64,000 nt of DNA from positions 66,135,665 to 66,199,664 of the forward strand of contig NC_068937.1 of assembly GCF_016801865.2 (NCBI RefSeq), given 5' to 3'. The translations under genes and the position numbers were made by a program. How positions within the stretch are numbered: the stretch's first letter is position 1; each line of letters begins with the position of its first letter. A model generated the notes under the pieces. The model ran no database searches and was not told where the DNA came from. It worked only from the letters and a program-made list of their open reading frames with translations. Shown here piece by piece: positions 1 to 11,063 of this stretch. The stretch comes from Culex pipiens pallens (lineage: Eukaryota > Arthropoda > Insecta > Diptera > Culicidae).

Positions 1-800
1 AAAAAACCTGCCGAGCTCGGCAAAATCCAGCTGTCAAACGCGTGGAAGTGCCGAACTGTTCGGCTAGATTTTTGAGTAGCCATATTTGTTTCAATTTTGT
101 GTTGTGATAATTTGTGCCGGTTCCATGAAATATTCCGGATTTTCTTTTTGAAAGGCAAGTCCAACAGTAAGCAGGCACGCGCTGAAGGAAGTGGACGTAA
201 GGATCAATAATAAGCTCGGTGAGTAATTAGAAAATGAAATAGGTGTTTTTTTGTTTTCAGTTTTGAATTCAATTTAGTAAAACTTCAATATTTCTTTACA
301 GTGCAATGGGGAGATAACTGCATCTGATATTCCGCAGCTATTTATTGTAGCGAAGGAATTTAAGGAAGGAGAATCCTGTCTTGCTTGCTTGGCGAAATTA
401 GCAAAAGTTAAACTCTATTGCTGAAATGCTCCTCTGCGGCCGAGCACAACAGCTAACAAAATCCTTCTTCAGCTTACGTAAATAACCACTTGTATTGATT
501 GTGATAACAATGACGAAAAATAAAAATATCAACTTATCCGTTATTGCATCTTTATTTATTTAAAAAACGTAAATACCGAAAAGCTCGGTTGGTTTTGTTC
601 TAAAACTGCCGAGATTTTCAGATAAATTATTTTTAGATATGCCGAAATCTTCGGCAGAAAAACGGCCACTGTCAAAATTCGATTTGCCGAGACTTCAGCA
701 GAACAATTTTCTGCCGAGCTATCTGCCGAGCGCTCAGTTGTTCTGTTTTCGGCAGAATTCTGCCGAAGTTCGGCATAAAAATCTGAGTGTGTATTCATAA
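1..800. mobile_element. DNA-transposon-like element with clustered TGCCGA palindromes
   Basis: Short palindromes built on TGCCGA/TCGGCA occur at both sides of this block (for example 9-23, 48-65, 638-656, 700-770) and are absent from the middle. The right edge near 790 is preceded by a dense run of them. Clustered subterminal palindromes are typical of nonautonomous DNA transposons, where they can bind transposase. The left end lies outside or at the start of the window, so no target duplication can be read. The middle holds a splice-like coding remnant, listed separately. The superfamily is not recognised. Confidence 0.4.
160..424 (+). pseudogene. exon-like coding remnant, family not recognised
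   Basis: A possible splice donor (GTGAGT, 219-224) and a pyrimidine-rich acceptor ending at 301 bracket an 83-base intron-like stretch. Downstream, 305-424 stays open for 39 codons and ends at TGA; it reads NGEITASDIPQLFIVAKEF and continues with a mixed composition that looks like real protein. Upstream, 160-218 is also open in one frame, but joining the two at the best splice sites puts the second part one base out of frame. Either a base has been lost or the true junction is different. It may be a decayed gene carried by the surrounding element. I do not recognise the family. Confidence 0.3.
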
Positions 801-992
801 CTAAAAAAGAAACATTAATACATTCACACACAAATTAGCCAAGATCAATGTACAGTATCCTGAGCTGGCGCTCGTATTTGCCCTTTCCGAATTGGTAAAG
901 GGCAGTCTCAAGCCCTCCGACCATTCCACTTTTCGATGGGTTCGGGGTCCCAGCCATGCGGAGGGACATTAACCATTGGAAAGTTTCAAGCT
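801..992. other. no gene seen
   Basis: Single-copy looking sequence with no open frame of note. From 981 it merges into the degenerate repeat described at 1141-1545. Confidence 0.3.
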
Positions 993-996
993 TTAA

Positions 997-1136
997 CCCT
1001 TTAGAGCCTGAATTTTCGAAAAAATATGTTTTAATCTAATGATGGGAAAATGATTTTTAAGACCATACGAAAATTATAGGCTAGTTTTGAAAATTTTCAT
1101 TTTTGGGTCATATATGACCCATCAGGCTTGAAAGGG
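997..1136. mobile_element. piggyBac-like MITE with TTAA target duplication
   Basis: The 140-base element starts CCCTTTAGAGCCTGA and ends with the near inverse TCAGGCTTGAAAGGG, and is flanked on both sides by TTAA (993-996 and 1137-1140). It has an internal palindrome GGGTCATATATGACCC near the right end. TTAA duplication with CCC-initial ends is the mark of the piggyBac superfamily. The host sequence is a ~85-bp repeat whose uninterrupted neighbours read AAGCTCTAAATGCTC at the corresponding point, which supports a clean insertion. Confidence 0.75.
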
Positions 1137-1140
1137 TTAA

Positions 1141-1545
1141 ATGCTCTCTATGATTTTTTACATTATGTTACCTTTTTTTAAATGAAATAAGAAATTGAAT
1201 GTAAATAGCACAAACATTTTTTTCTTAATTTCTCAAGCAAGGAAATCAGTGAAGAGTTTTTAGCTCTAAATGTCTCTTTGGACATTTGCCATTTAATTAC
1301 CTGTATTATAAATATTTGTTTAAGCAAGAAAATCAGTGAAGGGTTTAAGCTTTTAAAAATTCCATTTTATTACTTGTATTCTATTTTTTTATTTTTCAAG
1401 CAAAGAAATCAGTAAAGTGTTCAAGCTCTAAATGCTCTCTATGGAATTTTGCCATTTTATTACCTGTATTCGAAATATTTTTCAAGTAAGAAAATTAGTT
1501 CTGAATGCTCTCAATGGAATTTTGCCTTTTTATTGCTCTTTTTTG
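1141..1545 (+). repeat. degenerate tandem repeat, period about 77-90 bp
   Basis: The phrase AAGCAAGAAAATCAGTGAAG recurs with changes near 1231, 1322, 1398 and 1484, each followed by AAGCTCTAAATGCTCTCTATGG-like sequence and CCATTTTATTACCTGTATT. Spacing varies between about 77 and 90 bases. A further copy is broken by the TTAA MITE at 997-1136. Confidence 0.6.
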
Positions 1546-2838
1546 ATTTCCTTGCTTGATAACTACTGTAACTTTGTTTACATTTGTGATTTTAAAGCTC
1601 TGTGATATTATCTCAATTATTTGCTGTAATCACCATATAAGCCGCCAAAACACCGCACTACATCAATCATTACCGCACATCGCACCCATAGCACCTGTTA
1701 GTCAGCATCAATCGGAAAGGTAGGGACGTAATTCGCCGTTGAAACTCCCGGCTACGGCTTGAGCGTGGAAGGTCCCAGGCCGCCCACCTGCGCTACCCAC
1801 CTCGCCACCCCCTTTCCGCTAGATGGTTTGAGTCTGTACTACAGTACCCTTACCACACAAATTTCCGCCACTCTACCAAAAACGCTCCGCCACTTCAACA
1901 GATTTGCATCATAGATCATCAAACATCAAACAAAAACCACCTGTAAACCCAACTGTAATCCAACTGACGACCCAATAAACCAACTTTCTGCTGCTGGTGT
2001 TTTTATTTCGACGGACATCCGAATCATCTCCCATCTCGCTCTGCCATTTTGCACCATTGCATCGATCTCAGCCCCCTGGCACCACTGTAAATGCCTAGAA
2101 CGTTTGACAGTTACCAAAACCTCGAAGAGCCCACGCATTAGTATGTGTGAAGAGCCCACCATAAACAATGCATTGGATAGAGTTTGGGCATTAGTATGTG
2201 TGAAGAGCCCATCATAAACAAAGCTTTGAATGAAGTAGTATTGGTGTCTTCTGATTGTTTACATAAAAATAGGAAAATGGCGCGCTTAATTAAAGATAAT
2301 AATTTTATGATAAATTATTACAAAATTTGATTCAAGTGGTCACGCGAGTGGTCCTGTGTATCTTGGGCATATTTCCGGACGTTTATCGTGTGTGTATGAG
2401 GCCGGAATCCAAGGAGCTCTTGAATCGGCTGGCTAGCTAGCTACAGCCGGAGAAGCAGAGTAAAATTTTACCTCTTCCGAAAACCGGTACCGGCCGGCAA
2501 CAATAGCAATGGAGGATAAACCATTAAAGGAAAATCCGAATCGACCGGGAAAATCGGGGACCGAGGATAAACACTTGTTCACCCCCACTTTGTTTATTTT
2601 TCAAAATCTGACAGTGGACACCTTCGTTTTCTTCTTTGTTTTCTTGGTGTTCGTCATCGTATATTTTGGTTTCATAAACATGGCGGCAGTGACAGAGGGC
2701 TGATCGATCTCCATTATCGCCGTACGGACAGGAGAGGAAACCAGTAGCTGAACAGAGATAGCGCCATTCGTTGCAGCAACTGTGTGAGTACGACCGACGA
2801 TTGTTTTTGCTGTGACCGTTTTGTCAAACTACCACACA
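1546..2838. other. no confident gene; short duplication at 2131-2222
   Basis: Mostly low-information sequence. A 34-base phrase beginning CATTAGTATGTGTGAAGAGC is present twice, 53 bases apart (2136 and 2189). The sequence from about 2300 to 2838 is more GC-rich and could be the leader of the retrotransposon that begins at 6928, displaced by the 2839-6927 insertion, but nothing proves it. Confidence 0.3.
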
Positions 2839-2992
2839 GTAGGTCTATTCCCGTACTTGCAGAACTGCAGAATTTCTGCAGCTTCTGCAGAATTCTGCAG
2901 CCAGCATAAGTCACTTTTTTGCAGCACGTTCCCGTACTTTTCAGCTCGCTCTCTTCATCTCTCTCTTTTGGAGAAGTTCTGCAAGGAGAGAA

Positions 2993-3163
2993 CCCAGTAA
3001 AATCAATCCGAATTCTGAAACGGAATCTAATTAGAATCGTATACAAATTCCGTTTCAAACGCAAAAACCGATTCCGTGTTCGAACCGGTTGTTGCGTTTG
3101 AAACGGAATTTGTATACGATTCTAATTAGATTCCGTTTCAGAATTCGGATTGATTTGACTGGG
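2993..3163. mobile_element. hairpin MITE, ~70-bp near-perfect inverted repeats
   Basis: The arm beginning CCCAGTAAAATCAATCCGAA (2993-3066) is repeated inverted at 3095-3163 with only one or two differences, leaving a ~28-base loop. The whole unit would fold into one hairpin. It sits inside the left arm of the 2839-6927 element. No clear target duplication is visible. Confidence 0.75.
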
Positions 3164-4611
3164 AAGCAGCAAAAAATTTGCCTGGGTAGCGCGTTCCAGT
3201 ACTTTTTCTGCAATATTGTACACAGTTGAGTGGATTTACTCAAATTGGGTATTAAAGTTTTTTAATTATTTCAAAACAATAAAATAAAGGGATTGAGAAA
3301 AATAGTAATTGAAAGGAGTTTACCTCTAGAACGGGGGCATTATTTTTTTATTCAACTCAACATTTTATTTAAAAGATCAAGCATGTACCATTTATTAGGT
3401 TACAAGAAATTATTTATGCTTAGGTAGAAATTATACATTGGAAATTATTCAAAACTTTTACATTAGGTAAAAAAAATATTAGTAAAAGTTGCATGTACGT
3501 ACGTTTTTTGCGATTTTTTTTTTTTTGCGGTGCTGTACATTGGAATTTCATAATAATTCAAAACATTTTTGAACAAGCCCAAACATGCTAAATATGATTA
3601 TCAATGCAGAAAATGCATTTTAGTTTGTTTTCAGTTGATTAGCATTCTATTTTCATGGAAATTTTGAGGATTTTTGGAAAAATATTTTTTTTGCCCCTTG
3701 TTTTTTCAGACCAATTTTGAAGGGGGGAGGCCTTAAATATATAAAAATGTTTAAAATATAAAAAAATCATAATTTTAAAAATTCAAAATAAAAAAAATAA
3801 TGGGTTTCAACTTAAAAGTTCCTAAACATAAAAAATCTTATATTTTAAAATTCTAATAAAAAAACAAAAGTTTGAATATTTCTGAGTTCAGAACACCAAA
3901 AATTCAAAAGCTACAGTTAAAAATATTTAAAGATACTAAAAACTGTCAAAAATAAGTAAAGTTTTAAAATTCTGTGAATCAAAAATTTTAAAATTAAATT
4001 TTTTTAAAAATATAAACAGTTAGTACTCTATTTTCCGAAGAACTTATCAAAATTTCCAACCTCTAATCTGAGCTTCTAACCTAAAATATGACTCAAAAAA
4101 AAGTACTTTTTATGATTCAAGATGGCGGCATTTAAGAATTTAAATTTCTTAAAATAGAAGAATTCGACAAAAATACATCAATTTTTTACGAATTGGTAGA
4201 ACCGTTAAAAGTACAATTTATTATTTGCCAATTAAATTGACCTATTATTTTAACACACATAAACAATTGAAGATCAAAAATTATTCCTAAACAAATATTT
4301 ATTTGAAATTATAAAACACAAAAGAAATGTGTCTTTTAAAAGTTTTTAAAACAATTTGTTTTTATAATACAATTTTTTGGTTGAGGTATTAGCCGTGCTG
4401 TAATACTGACTTTAGTTATTTTTTTTTGTCAGGTTAAAATATTAACACTAAAAAAATCGCTATATCATTTACATTAATGAACTAAGCCTGAAATCTTTCT
4501 CAATAAAAACAGACATTAAAAAAAACTACGCCAAAAATCAATGAATTCAAAATTTACAAACGTCCCTTCAAAAAGACTACTTCAATTTAGTAATAATAAA
4601 ACATAAAATGT
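3164..4611. other. AT-rich interior; dispersed repeat at 3528-3740
   Basis: No gene. The stretch 3528-3740 (TTGCGGTGCTGTACATT, TTTTCAGTTGATTAG, ATTCTATTTTCATGGAAA, CCAATTTTGAAGGGG in order) is a diverged copy of 56991-57115, so it is a dispersed repeat family. Confidence 0.5.
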
Positions 4612-4884
4612 ATTGCAACCAAGGGGTAAGACAGTGAGTAATTTTGAGAAATTTTGAGTAGAATTGAGTAACATTGAGCCACTCAGAATTTCTGAATCTT
4701 CACAACCGACGTAACGAATTTTGACAGTGACATTTGAGAAAATGACAAATCACTCAAAACAAAAAAAAACAACGTGAGGCAGCACTTTTGCATGAAATTA
4801 AAAGATCAGCAGAGCAGGTTATATTTCATGTTTTCCGGTTCGGAATTTATGTAAAAATATTGGCCGACGTTGTCCGTCGTCCGT

Positions 4885-5380
4885 CTGGACAACTCTCCGG
4901 CCATCATCTTCGTCGACGAAATTGACGTTATCACCACAAAACGTTTCTAGCGGTGCTGAAGCCACCTCGTGGGAAGGGGTGAACGACCGTGTCTGGAGCG
5001 CAACAGAACCGGTGGTAGTGGTGGCCTGCCGGGTGAAAGTAGCGGCGTGGGCTTTGGAGGCAGTGATCTCGGAGGTCCTGGTGAGTCGACTAGAACTCGT
5101 CCACTTCGTCTTAACCGCGGAAAGGGTTTGCGAGGTCCAACGAGCTGGATCAACACCACGACTTACAAAACCAGATGGACAGATTCGATCAGACAACAGA
5201 CCGCCTCCGCTTACATCAATGCCGAGCAGCTACAGGATACGATCCGGAAGAGGATGAACTGCTTGAGTCAAATTTTGCAGATCCTGCAGACAGACATAAA
5301 CCTGTTGTCGGCGGAGGGCGACGGAATCAGTCTGTATCGATCCGAATCTGGAGGCGGGGCGGATGACAACCAACCGTAAG
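4885..5380 (+). pseudogene. captured gene fragments in hAT element, incl. AAA+ Walker B piece
   Basis: 4885-4950 reads LDNSPAIIFVDEIDVITTKR before a TAG. The hhhhDEID core is the Walker B motif of AAA+ ATPases, and TKR after it recalls 26S proteasome Rpt subunits and FtsH-like proteins, but there is too little to choose. The following GC-rich stretch changes frame repeatedly. One frame of 5140-5370 reads ELDQHHDLQNQMDRFDQTTD and then YDPEEDELLESNFADPADR, which has coding character but no family I recognise. The pieces lie inside the hAT ends, so they were probably picked up by the transposon. Confidence 0.4.
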
Positions 5381-5504
5381 AGGAAAACGCATGTTCAAAC
5401 ACAACTGGAGCTACTCCATAACAAAAGTATTGAGCAAAACCCCGTCAAAACGCGGCCATCAAATGAAATGTGGTTAGTTTTGCCCTTCCCAAGAAACCGT
5501 CGAG

Positions 5505-6500
5505 CCTAAGTTTCACGATGTACGTTCCCATTCCCTGCCGAAGTTGGCGGCCCAAGCGGCCCCTAGCGAAGTTAACGTTGAGAAGTACGACGGTTCAATA
5601 AAGAGCCGGAACTGCACCCGAGGTGAAACCAGAACAGATTACATCAAGCCCCCGATCGAGGAATGCATCAAAACCAAGCGCAAGCTACTGGGAGAAACGG
5701 AAATAATCAACTCGTTGTAGCGCAGGGCAAGGTGGCCTCTCACTGGAAGAAGTCGGCCTGTGACAACAGGATTGTGCCTAATTTAAGCAAGGTGAACTCA
5801 GAGGACATCAGCGCCTTGTAGGAGTGTCCGCGCAAGCCAATTTTCCTGCCGACAGAACGGACCAACGGAACGGAACGGACCAAGAGCAGTTGTCTTTGCC
5901 CGCCTGGTTTGATCAACCGGAACGTGGTTCGATCAGTATCAATCAATTTAAAAACGACCGCGTTTTGTTTCAACAATTAAATAAAAAAAAATTAACTTAA
6001 AAAAACCTGAGCGAACATGGTATGCACTTTTAAACTGTTTAAAGCAGTTGTTTTAGATAAATGAAATTCGAGAAATTAAGTCTGGTGACTGCTTCGGAGT
6101 GATGACGTGTTCCGGCGGATTGCCGATTCATTTTACGGAACAGCGCAAGACAGTTTAGCAAATTCTAGATACTTTCAATGCGGAAACCGGCCTTGGATAA
6201 TCAGTTGTCCCTTCCTCCAACTGTTTCAACGAAGCCATTCCGGAGATGTGCAGATAAATATCCGAGTAAAGCGGTGAAATGAGGTCAACAGCTTCAACGA
6301 GCATGAAGCCGGGACACCAAATCTAGAACCGCCACGTTGTCGTAGTAAACACGTACAATAACTGAGGTTTTCTCTCTTGCAGCACCTTCCGTAACAAAAT
6401 CCGGAACAGTAGGAATGGTCTCTTCCTTTTTCTGATGGAATATGGCCAAATGTGGGAACTTTCCCAGCATCGTAGCGTGAAAAAAAATCTTATTTGTTTG
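5505..6500 (+). other. further GC-rich gene-like debris inside hAT element
   Basis: Short open segments (for example around 5590-5720, ending IKTKRKLLGETEIINSL before a stop) have coding-like composition but are broken by stops and frameshifts. No family is recognised. Base composition is clearly richer in GC than the AT-rich flanks. Confidence 0.3.
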
Positions 6501-7025
6501 TAAACACGTTAATCTGTCAAAGCATATTCAAAAATTCCGTAACTCAGCGAGAAAAGAAAATCAAGAGGAGCATTGAGTAACTTTGAGCCACATTGAGTAA
6601 TTTTGAGAAATTGAGTCACTCAGTTTCTCTCTGTCCTACCCCTTGATTGCAACTAGTAATAAAATGCATGATTTCACCCAACTTGTAAACTTTATGTAAG
6701 CGTGTACTCAACATCCATCACACCAAATTGCAGTAACTTTTTGACAAGAAAGAGAAGAGAGAGCTTGCAGAAAAGTACGGGAACGGTTTTGCTGCAACTT
6801 CTACCTCTCTCACTGTAGAAGTTCTACCTGAGAGAAAAGTTACTTTTGTTGCAGAAAAGTACGGGAACGCTCTGCTACCGTTTTTGTGCAGAATTGCAGA
6901 ATTCTGCAGTACGGGAATAGACCTAGTAAGCGGCACACGATCGCTTTCTCCGGGAACAGCGCCATCTGTACTCTCGGACCAAGAGCAGCCCAATTAACCC
7001 TCGTGCGTACAGCTACTTTTCCACA

Positions 7026-7985
7026 ATGTCTAACCTGTGTGTGAAATGTGCTAACGCGATCAAAGGGGAATCGGTTCGCTGTGAAGGATTTTGCTCGTGC
7101 GAGGTATGTCTGCGGTGCTCTGGAATGAGCGCTGCCATGCTGACATCGATGCAGGCCAATGCACACTGCATTTGGATTTGCACGGCCTGCAAAAACATAC
7201 TCGCAAAGGCCCGTTTCTCCAACGCAATGGTCTCCGCAGACAGAGCCAACAACGCCATCGTTGAGTCTCTTAAGACGGAGATCAAAGACGGTATTCGTAC
7301 AGAATTTCAGGAGAATTTCAAAAAATTAACCGCAGCACCGAACGCAGGACAGAAACAGTTTTTGGGCCTTGCGCCAGGAAAACGGCAACGAGATGAAAAC
7401 GATCAAAGCAGCGAAATCTCTGCGAAGCGCGTAGTTCCTTACACGCAGGGTGCAACAGAGTGCAATGAAAATGAAGCTGCAATGTTCTCATCGTCGTCCA
7501 CCATGGAATCAACAGAACCGCTGTTTTGGCTGTACATGAGGGGATTCCGCCCAGACGTCACCGAAGAGACAGTCTCGCAGTGGGTCCAGCAAAAGCTCGA
7601 AACCGACGCCGTCAAAGTCCGGAAGTTAGTACCCAGGAGAAGGGACATCAGGGAGCTGAGTTTTGTCTCTTTCAGGGTAGGCATGCCGATTGCTCTCAAG
7701 GACAGAGCGCTTTGTAGTGATACTTGGCCACGTGTGGTTAAGTGTCGGGAGTTTGAAGACAGGTCGCAACAGGGGTTTGACCCCGCTATCCAATAGTCGC
7801 AGGAAACTCAGAATGCCCCTGTCAACCCGTCTCCTCCCCAACTCATCAATCCGGCTCTCTCCGAAGAACCTCAGCTGAACCCAGCGGCTCCGCCCGGCGA
7901 TTCTCAACTGAAGATTCCCGTCACATCGCCTCCCCGCGACTTGACGCAGCCCATGTCTGTGCAGTCGATGGGGAATCCACGATGA
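7026..7985 (+). pseudogene. CR1-like ORF1 (Cys-rich finger + RRM-like C-terminus)
   Basis: The frame opens MSNLCVKCANAIKGESVRC with a PHD-like series of Cys residues (CxxC near residues 5 and 8, CxxxC near 19-23, CxxC near 28, and CTAC near 58). A PHD finger in ORF1 is established for CR1-like elements. Around residues 165-250 the sequence FWLYMRGFRPDVTEETVSQW and LSFVSFRVGM resembles the RRM-like domain of such ORF1 proteins, which bind RNA. A TAG at 7794 closes the frame at 256 residues. The same frame then stays open to a TGA at 7983-7985 that overlaps the ORF2 ATG, so the TAG is probably a mutation in an ORF1 of about 319 residues. Confidence 0.7.
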
Positions 7986-9667
7986 TCACCGAAGATCCTG
8001 AACCGAACGTACCGTTACCAGACGCCACAACCACCCCTCTCCCAGATGTTGGTCCTTTCACGCTGTACTACCAGAATGTACGTGGGCTGCGAACTAAGAC
8101 AAACACCCTCCAGAAAGCGCTTAGCTCATGCGATTACGATGTGATCGCCTTCACAGAAACCTGGCTTTGTGACGACATTTTAGACTCTGAGCTATCTCTT
8201 GACTACAGTTTCTACCGTAAAGACCGTAACCAAAACACGAGCGACTTGCAACGTGGGGGCGGCGTGCTGATTGCCATAAAAAACTCGGACCTCATACACT
8301 GCAAACCTGTTGTTATACTCGACTGTGAAACCCTGGAACAAGTCGTTGTACGAGTTACCCTACCACTCACTCAATCTACATTTGCTGCACCTACATTCGG
8401 CCAGGATCTTCGCCTGACGTATATCGAAAGCACTCGGCTTCCGTCCAAAAAATCTGTGATATGGTGAGTAGTTCGGATACCATCGTAGTTGTAGGCGATT
8501 ACAATCTGCCTCACCTCAACTGGTCTTTCGATTCGGACATCAACGGATACCTGCCAACAAACGCATCTGCTGAGCAAGAAATTGCTTTCGTAGAGTCTAT
8601 GCTTGCAACTGGGATACAGCAAATCTTCAACCTGCCGAACTGCAACCGAAGACTTCTGGACCTGCTGTGACACCTGTACCAGAATCTACCGAAAGCTTAA
8701 CATACGACTTCACTCGTTATGACTTTGAAGCGGTTAACATCGCACTTTCACAAATTAACTGGACTGGCATACTTGCTCACTGCTCACTGGATGAAGCAGT
8801 TTCCCGTTTTTACGATGCACTATTCGACGTTATCCAACTCCACACGCCGCTGAGACGACTACATCCTCTATCGAACCGTAAGCCTTGGTGGAACGCTACA
8901 CTTCGAAATCTACGAAACCGACTCAGGTAAGCAAGGACCCGACTCCACAAGCGACGCTGTCAACCAAATATAGCAGAAGTGCGGGAATTGGAAGAGCTCT
9001 ACGAATCCCAACAAAATGCAGCTTTTAGTGAGTACATTCATCGCATCGAAACAGACGTTAAGCAAAACCCTCGCTCTTTCTGGACATTCCTGAAGAGTAG
9101 AAAAAAGGTAGTGGGATTCCAACTGAAATCTCGAACGGATGCGTAGAGGCGAACTCTGTGGAAGAGGAAGCCAGCTTATTTGCTGACTTTTTCAGCGGGG
9201 TTTACTCTACCTCTCTCCCTGCAGCGTGCAATGAAGTTGTAGATCACATACCAACTCATGATTTGCATCTGCCAGTTGTACATTTCTCGATAGAAGATGT
9301 ATTAAGAGCCCTTGATGATGTTGATGTTACTAAAGGTCCCGGCCCGAACAGTATCCATCCATCTTTCTTGAAAAATTGTGCGGCTTCTCTCGCTCTTCCT
9401 ACAACTATCATTTTCAACCGCTCGCTTGCAGAATCCACAATTCCCACTGCTTAGAAATTGGCTAGTATTACGCCAGTACATAAAGCCGGCAACGTTCACA
9501 AAATCGAGAACTACCGAGGTATTTCAATTTTGAGTGGTTTTGTTAAACTGTTTGAACACCTGGTGCATGGAGCACTTTATCCAGTATTGAAGCCGATCAT
9601 CGCCAAAGAACAACACGGGTTTGTTAAGCGACGCTCAACCACGTCCAACCTTCTCCTCCCCAAGTAA
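7982..9667 (+). pseudogene. CR1-like ORF2, endonuclease and partial reverse transcriptase
   Basis: ORF2 starts at the ATG of an ATGA overlap with ORF1. Endonuclease (APE-type) motifs appear in order: LYYQNVRGLRTK, FTETWL, GGGVLIAI, then after a frameshift near 8378 SSPDVYRKHSA and VVGDYNLPHLNW. A further lesion lies near 8666, and more between 8930 and 9150. The reverse transcriptase begins at about 9290 (GPGPNSIHPSFLK), has TAG for Trp near 9452 and continues SITPVHKAGN, NYRGISILS, EQHGFVKRRSTTSNLL before homology ends. The catalytic YxDD segment is missing. Confidence 0.8.
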
Positions 9668-11063
9668 CCACAAGCACTAAATTGAAGTATTTATTCAGTA
9701 CTAAATCAGCACTCGAATGCTTAGAAGTAGTAAATAAGCTTTGCGAATGCCTCAAAGTACCAAGACTTTGCAGCATTACAACTGGCATTAAATCACCATT
9801 TACGACCTTGAAAATGTGCTTCAAAGCATTTGATGTTTATCAACAAAGTAACCCATCCATACGGGAAACATTTCAGCCAGGCACGCTCTTATTGACTTTA
9901 ATCCTTCTCCCGTTATACCGTTCCAATAAGCGTGCGGGCTAAGGTGCATTTCCCCCAGTGTGCAACTGTTTTATTTTTGCGTGAACTGGGTTCAATTCCC
10001 GCTGACTGAAGTGTTTTTTTTGTTTATTTTTTTTTGTGGAAAACTGCAGCCTGTAATTAAGCCAAATTTTTCAAAATATATGCCCATAGCACAAAGGACA
10101 TTATCAAAAGTTCTCTGGTAAATTGAATGACTTTTGTCGCAAGCAAAAAGCTGCTTTCCGGAAGTCTGATTGCCGTTCAAGAGCCAAACGACATGCGACA
10201 CCTAGTGTTGAGTAGCAGAACAGAACGAAGAATGTCGATTGAAATTTCCGCCCTTTGAGGTTATGTATGCGAATTCTGTTTTGTTAAATTCCAGCGTTCA
10301 AAACAACTTTTGAGCAAAAATTCGAGCTGATACTTTGTTAACTTTTGATGCTCTATCATTTTAAACAATATTATTTTTTCAATATTATTTTTTTTCAAAT
10401 TTTTTATTGCGTTAATTTATAGAGGGCAAAGAGTTAACAATCGTACTACTTGAATTTTTTCTCAAAAGTTGTTCTATGAGCTGTAAATTCAATTTTAAGT
10501 TTGCATTCCTATGTAACCGAACAGCGAAAATCTGAATCGCCATTCTTCGATGCTTTGCGCCATCTGTCGGAATTTTTGAGCTTTTGATCGCGAATACACT
10601 TTGTGAAATTTTGCCAACCGTGGACCAAGCACTCCTCGGAAAAACAGTTCCCGTTAGCCGTCAGCCAGTACATGTCCCTAATAACCTCAAGCTTTCCGTA
10701 ATTGATTGCACTGCACTTACTGGCTGGCCGCAATTTGCTGAGTGACTCGTAAATAATTTCCGTTCAACGAAATGACAACGGGTTTTTGAACCAGAATCCC
10801 TTAACAGCAGAAAGAAAGTCTTCATTAATGTTCGATGCATCAACCACATCGATTAAAAGTTTCAAAACAAACACTCCTTTCAAGATACATCAGTTGGCTG
10901 GCGCGCATCCTGGAGATCGACGAGAAAAATGCAAGAATAACATCAACTCACACATGAAACGTAACAGGAGAAAAAAAAAACAAAGGAGGCCCACCTCCAA
11001 GTGTGTGGAGCAGCTAGCTGTCCTTTTTTTCCCCCAGCCTTGACGTCGATAAAGCAGTTTTTG
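9668..11063. other. no gene recognised; possible retroelement debris
   Basis: No convincing coding region. A box-B-like phrase GGGTTCAATTCCC near 9988 suggests an old tRNA-derived repeat. The rest is AT-rich with scattered short open frames. Confidence 0.3.

Larger units (their letters stand above)
4620..6645. mobile_element. hAT-type element, 8-bp target duplication ATTGCAAC
   Basis: Ends are CAAGGGGTAAGACAG (4620-4634) and its inverse CTGTCCTACCCCTTG (6631-6645), with one mismatch. They are flanked by a perfect 8-base duplication ATTGCAAC at 4612-4619 and 6646-6653. An 8-bp duplication with short ends starting CA is diagnostic of the hAT superfamily. Inside the ends, TTGAGTAATTTTGAG-type motifs recur (4634-4680 and 6570-6612), a likely transposase-binding cluster. 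The 2.0-kb interior has no transposase frame but holds GC-rich pieces that look like captured host coding sequence. Confidence 0.85.
2839..6927. mobile_element. large nested element with inverted ends GGTCTATTCCCGTAC
   Basis: The left part (2839-2990) begins AGGTCTATTCCCGTACTTGCAG and repeats the phrase TTCCCGTACTTTT. The right part (6740-6927) is its inverse, ending CTGCAGTACGGGAATAGACC, again with repeated CCCGTACTTTTCTGCA blocks. AGTA flanks both outer ends. I read these as the subterminal arms of one element that has since received a hairpin MITE (2993-3163) and a hAT element (4620-6645). It could instead be two separate copies facing each other. No transposase frame is visible. The superfamily is not recognised. 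Confidence 0.45.
6928..9667 (+). mobile_element. decayed CR1-like non-LTR retrotransposon, 3' part missing
   Basis: It contains a leader (6928-7025), ORF1 with a Cys-rich finger and RRM-like tail, and ORF2 with endonuclease and the first part of a reverse transcriptase. Sequence similarity stops at about 9660, before the YxDD catalytic motif, so the 3' half is deleted or replaced. Loss of the 3' end is not the usual 5' truncation of non-LTR elements and points to later deletion or insertion. At least four frame lesions show it is dead. Confidence 0.8.

Noticed and set aside
2509..2703. 64-codon frame with one hydrophobic segment
   Set aside because: Short, low complexity (Phe/Val-rich) and without homologous features; a chance frame is likely.
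3055..3243. Short frames on both strands around 3000-3240
   Set aside because: Created by the two arms of the hairpin MITE read in opposite directions.
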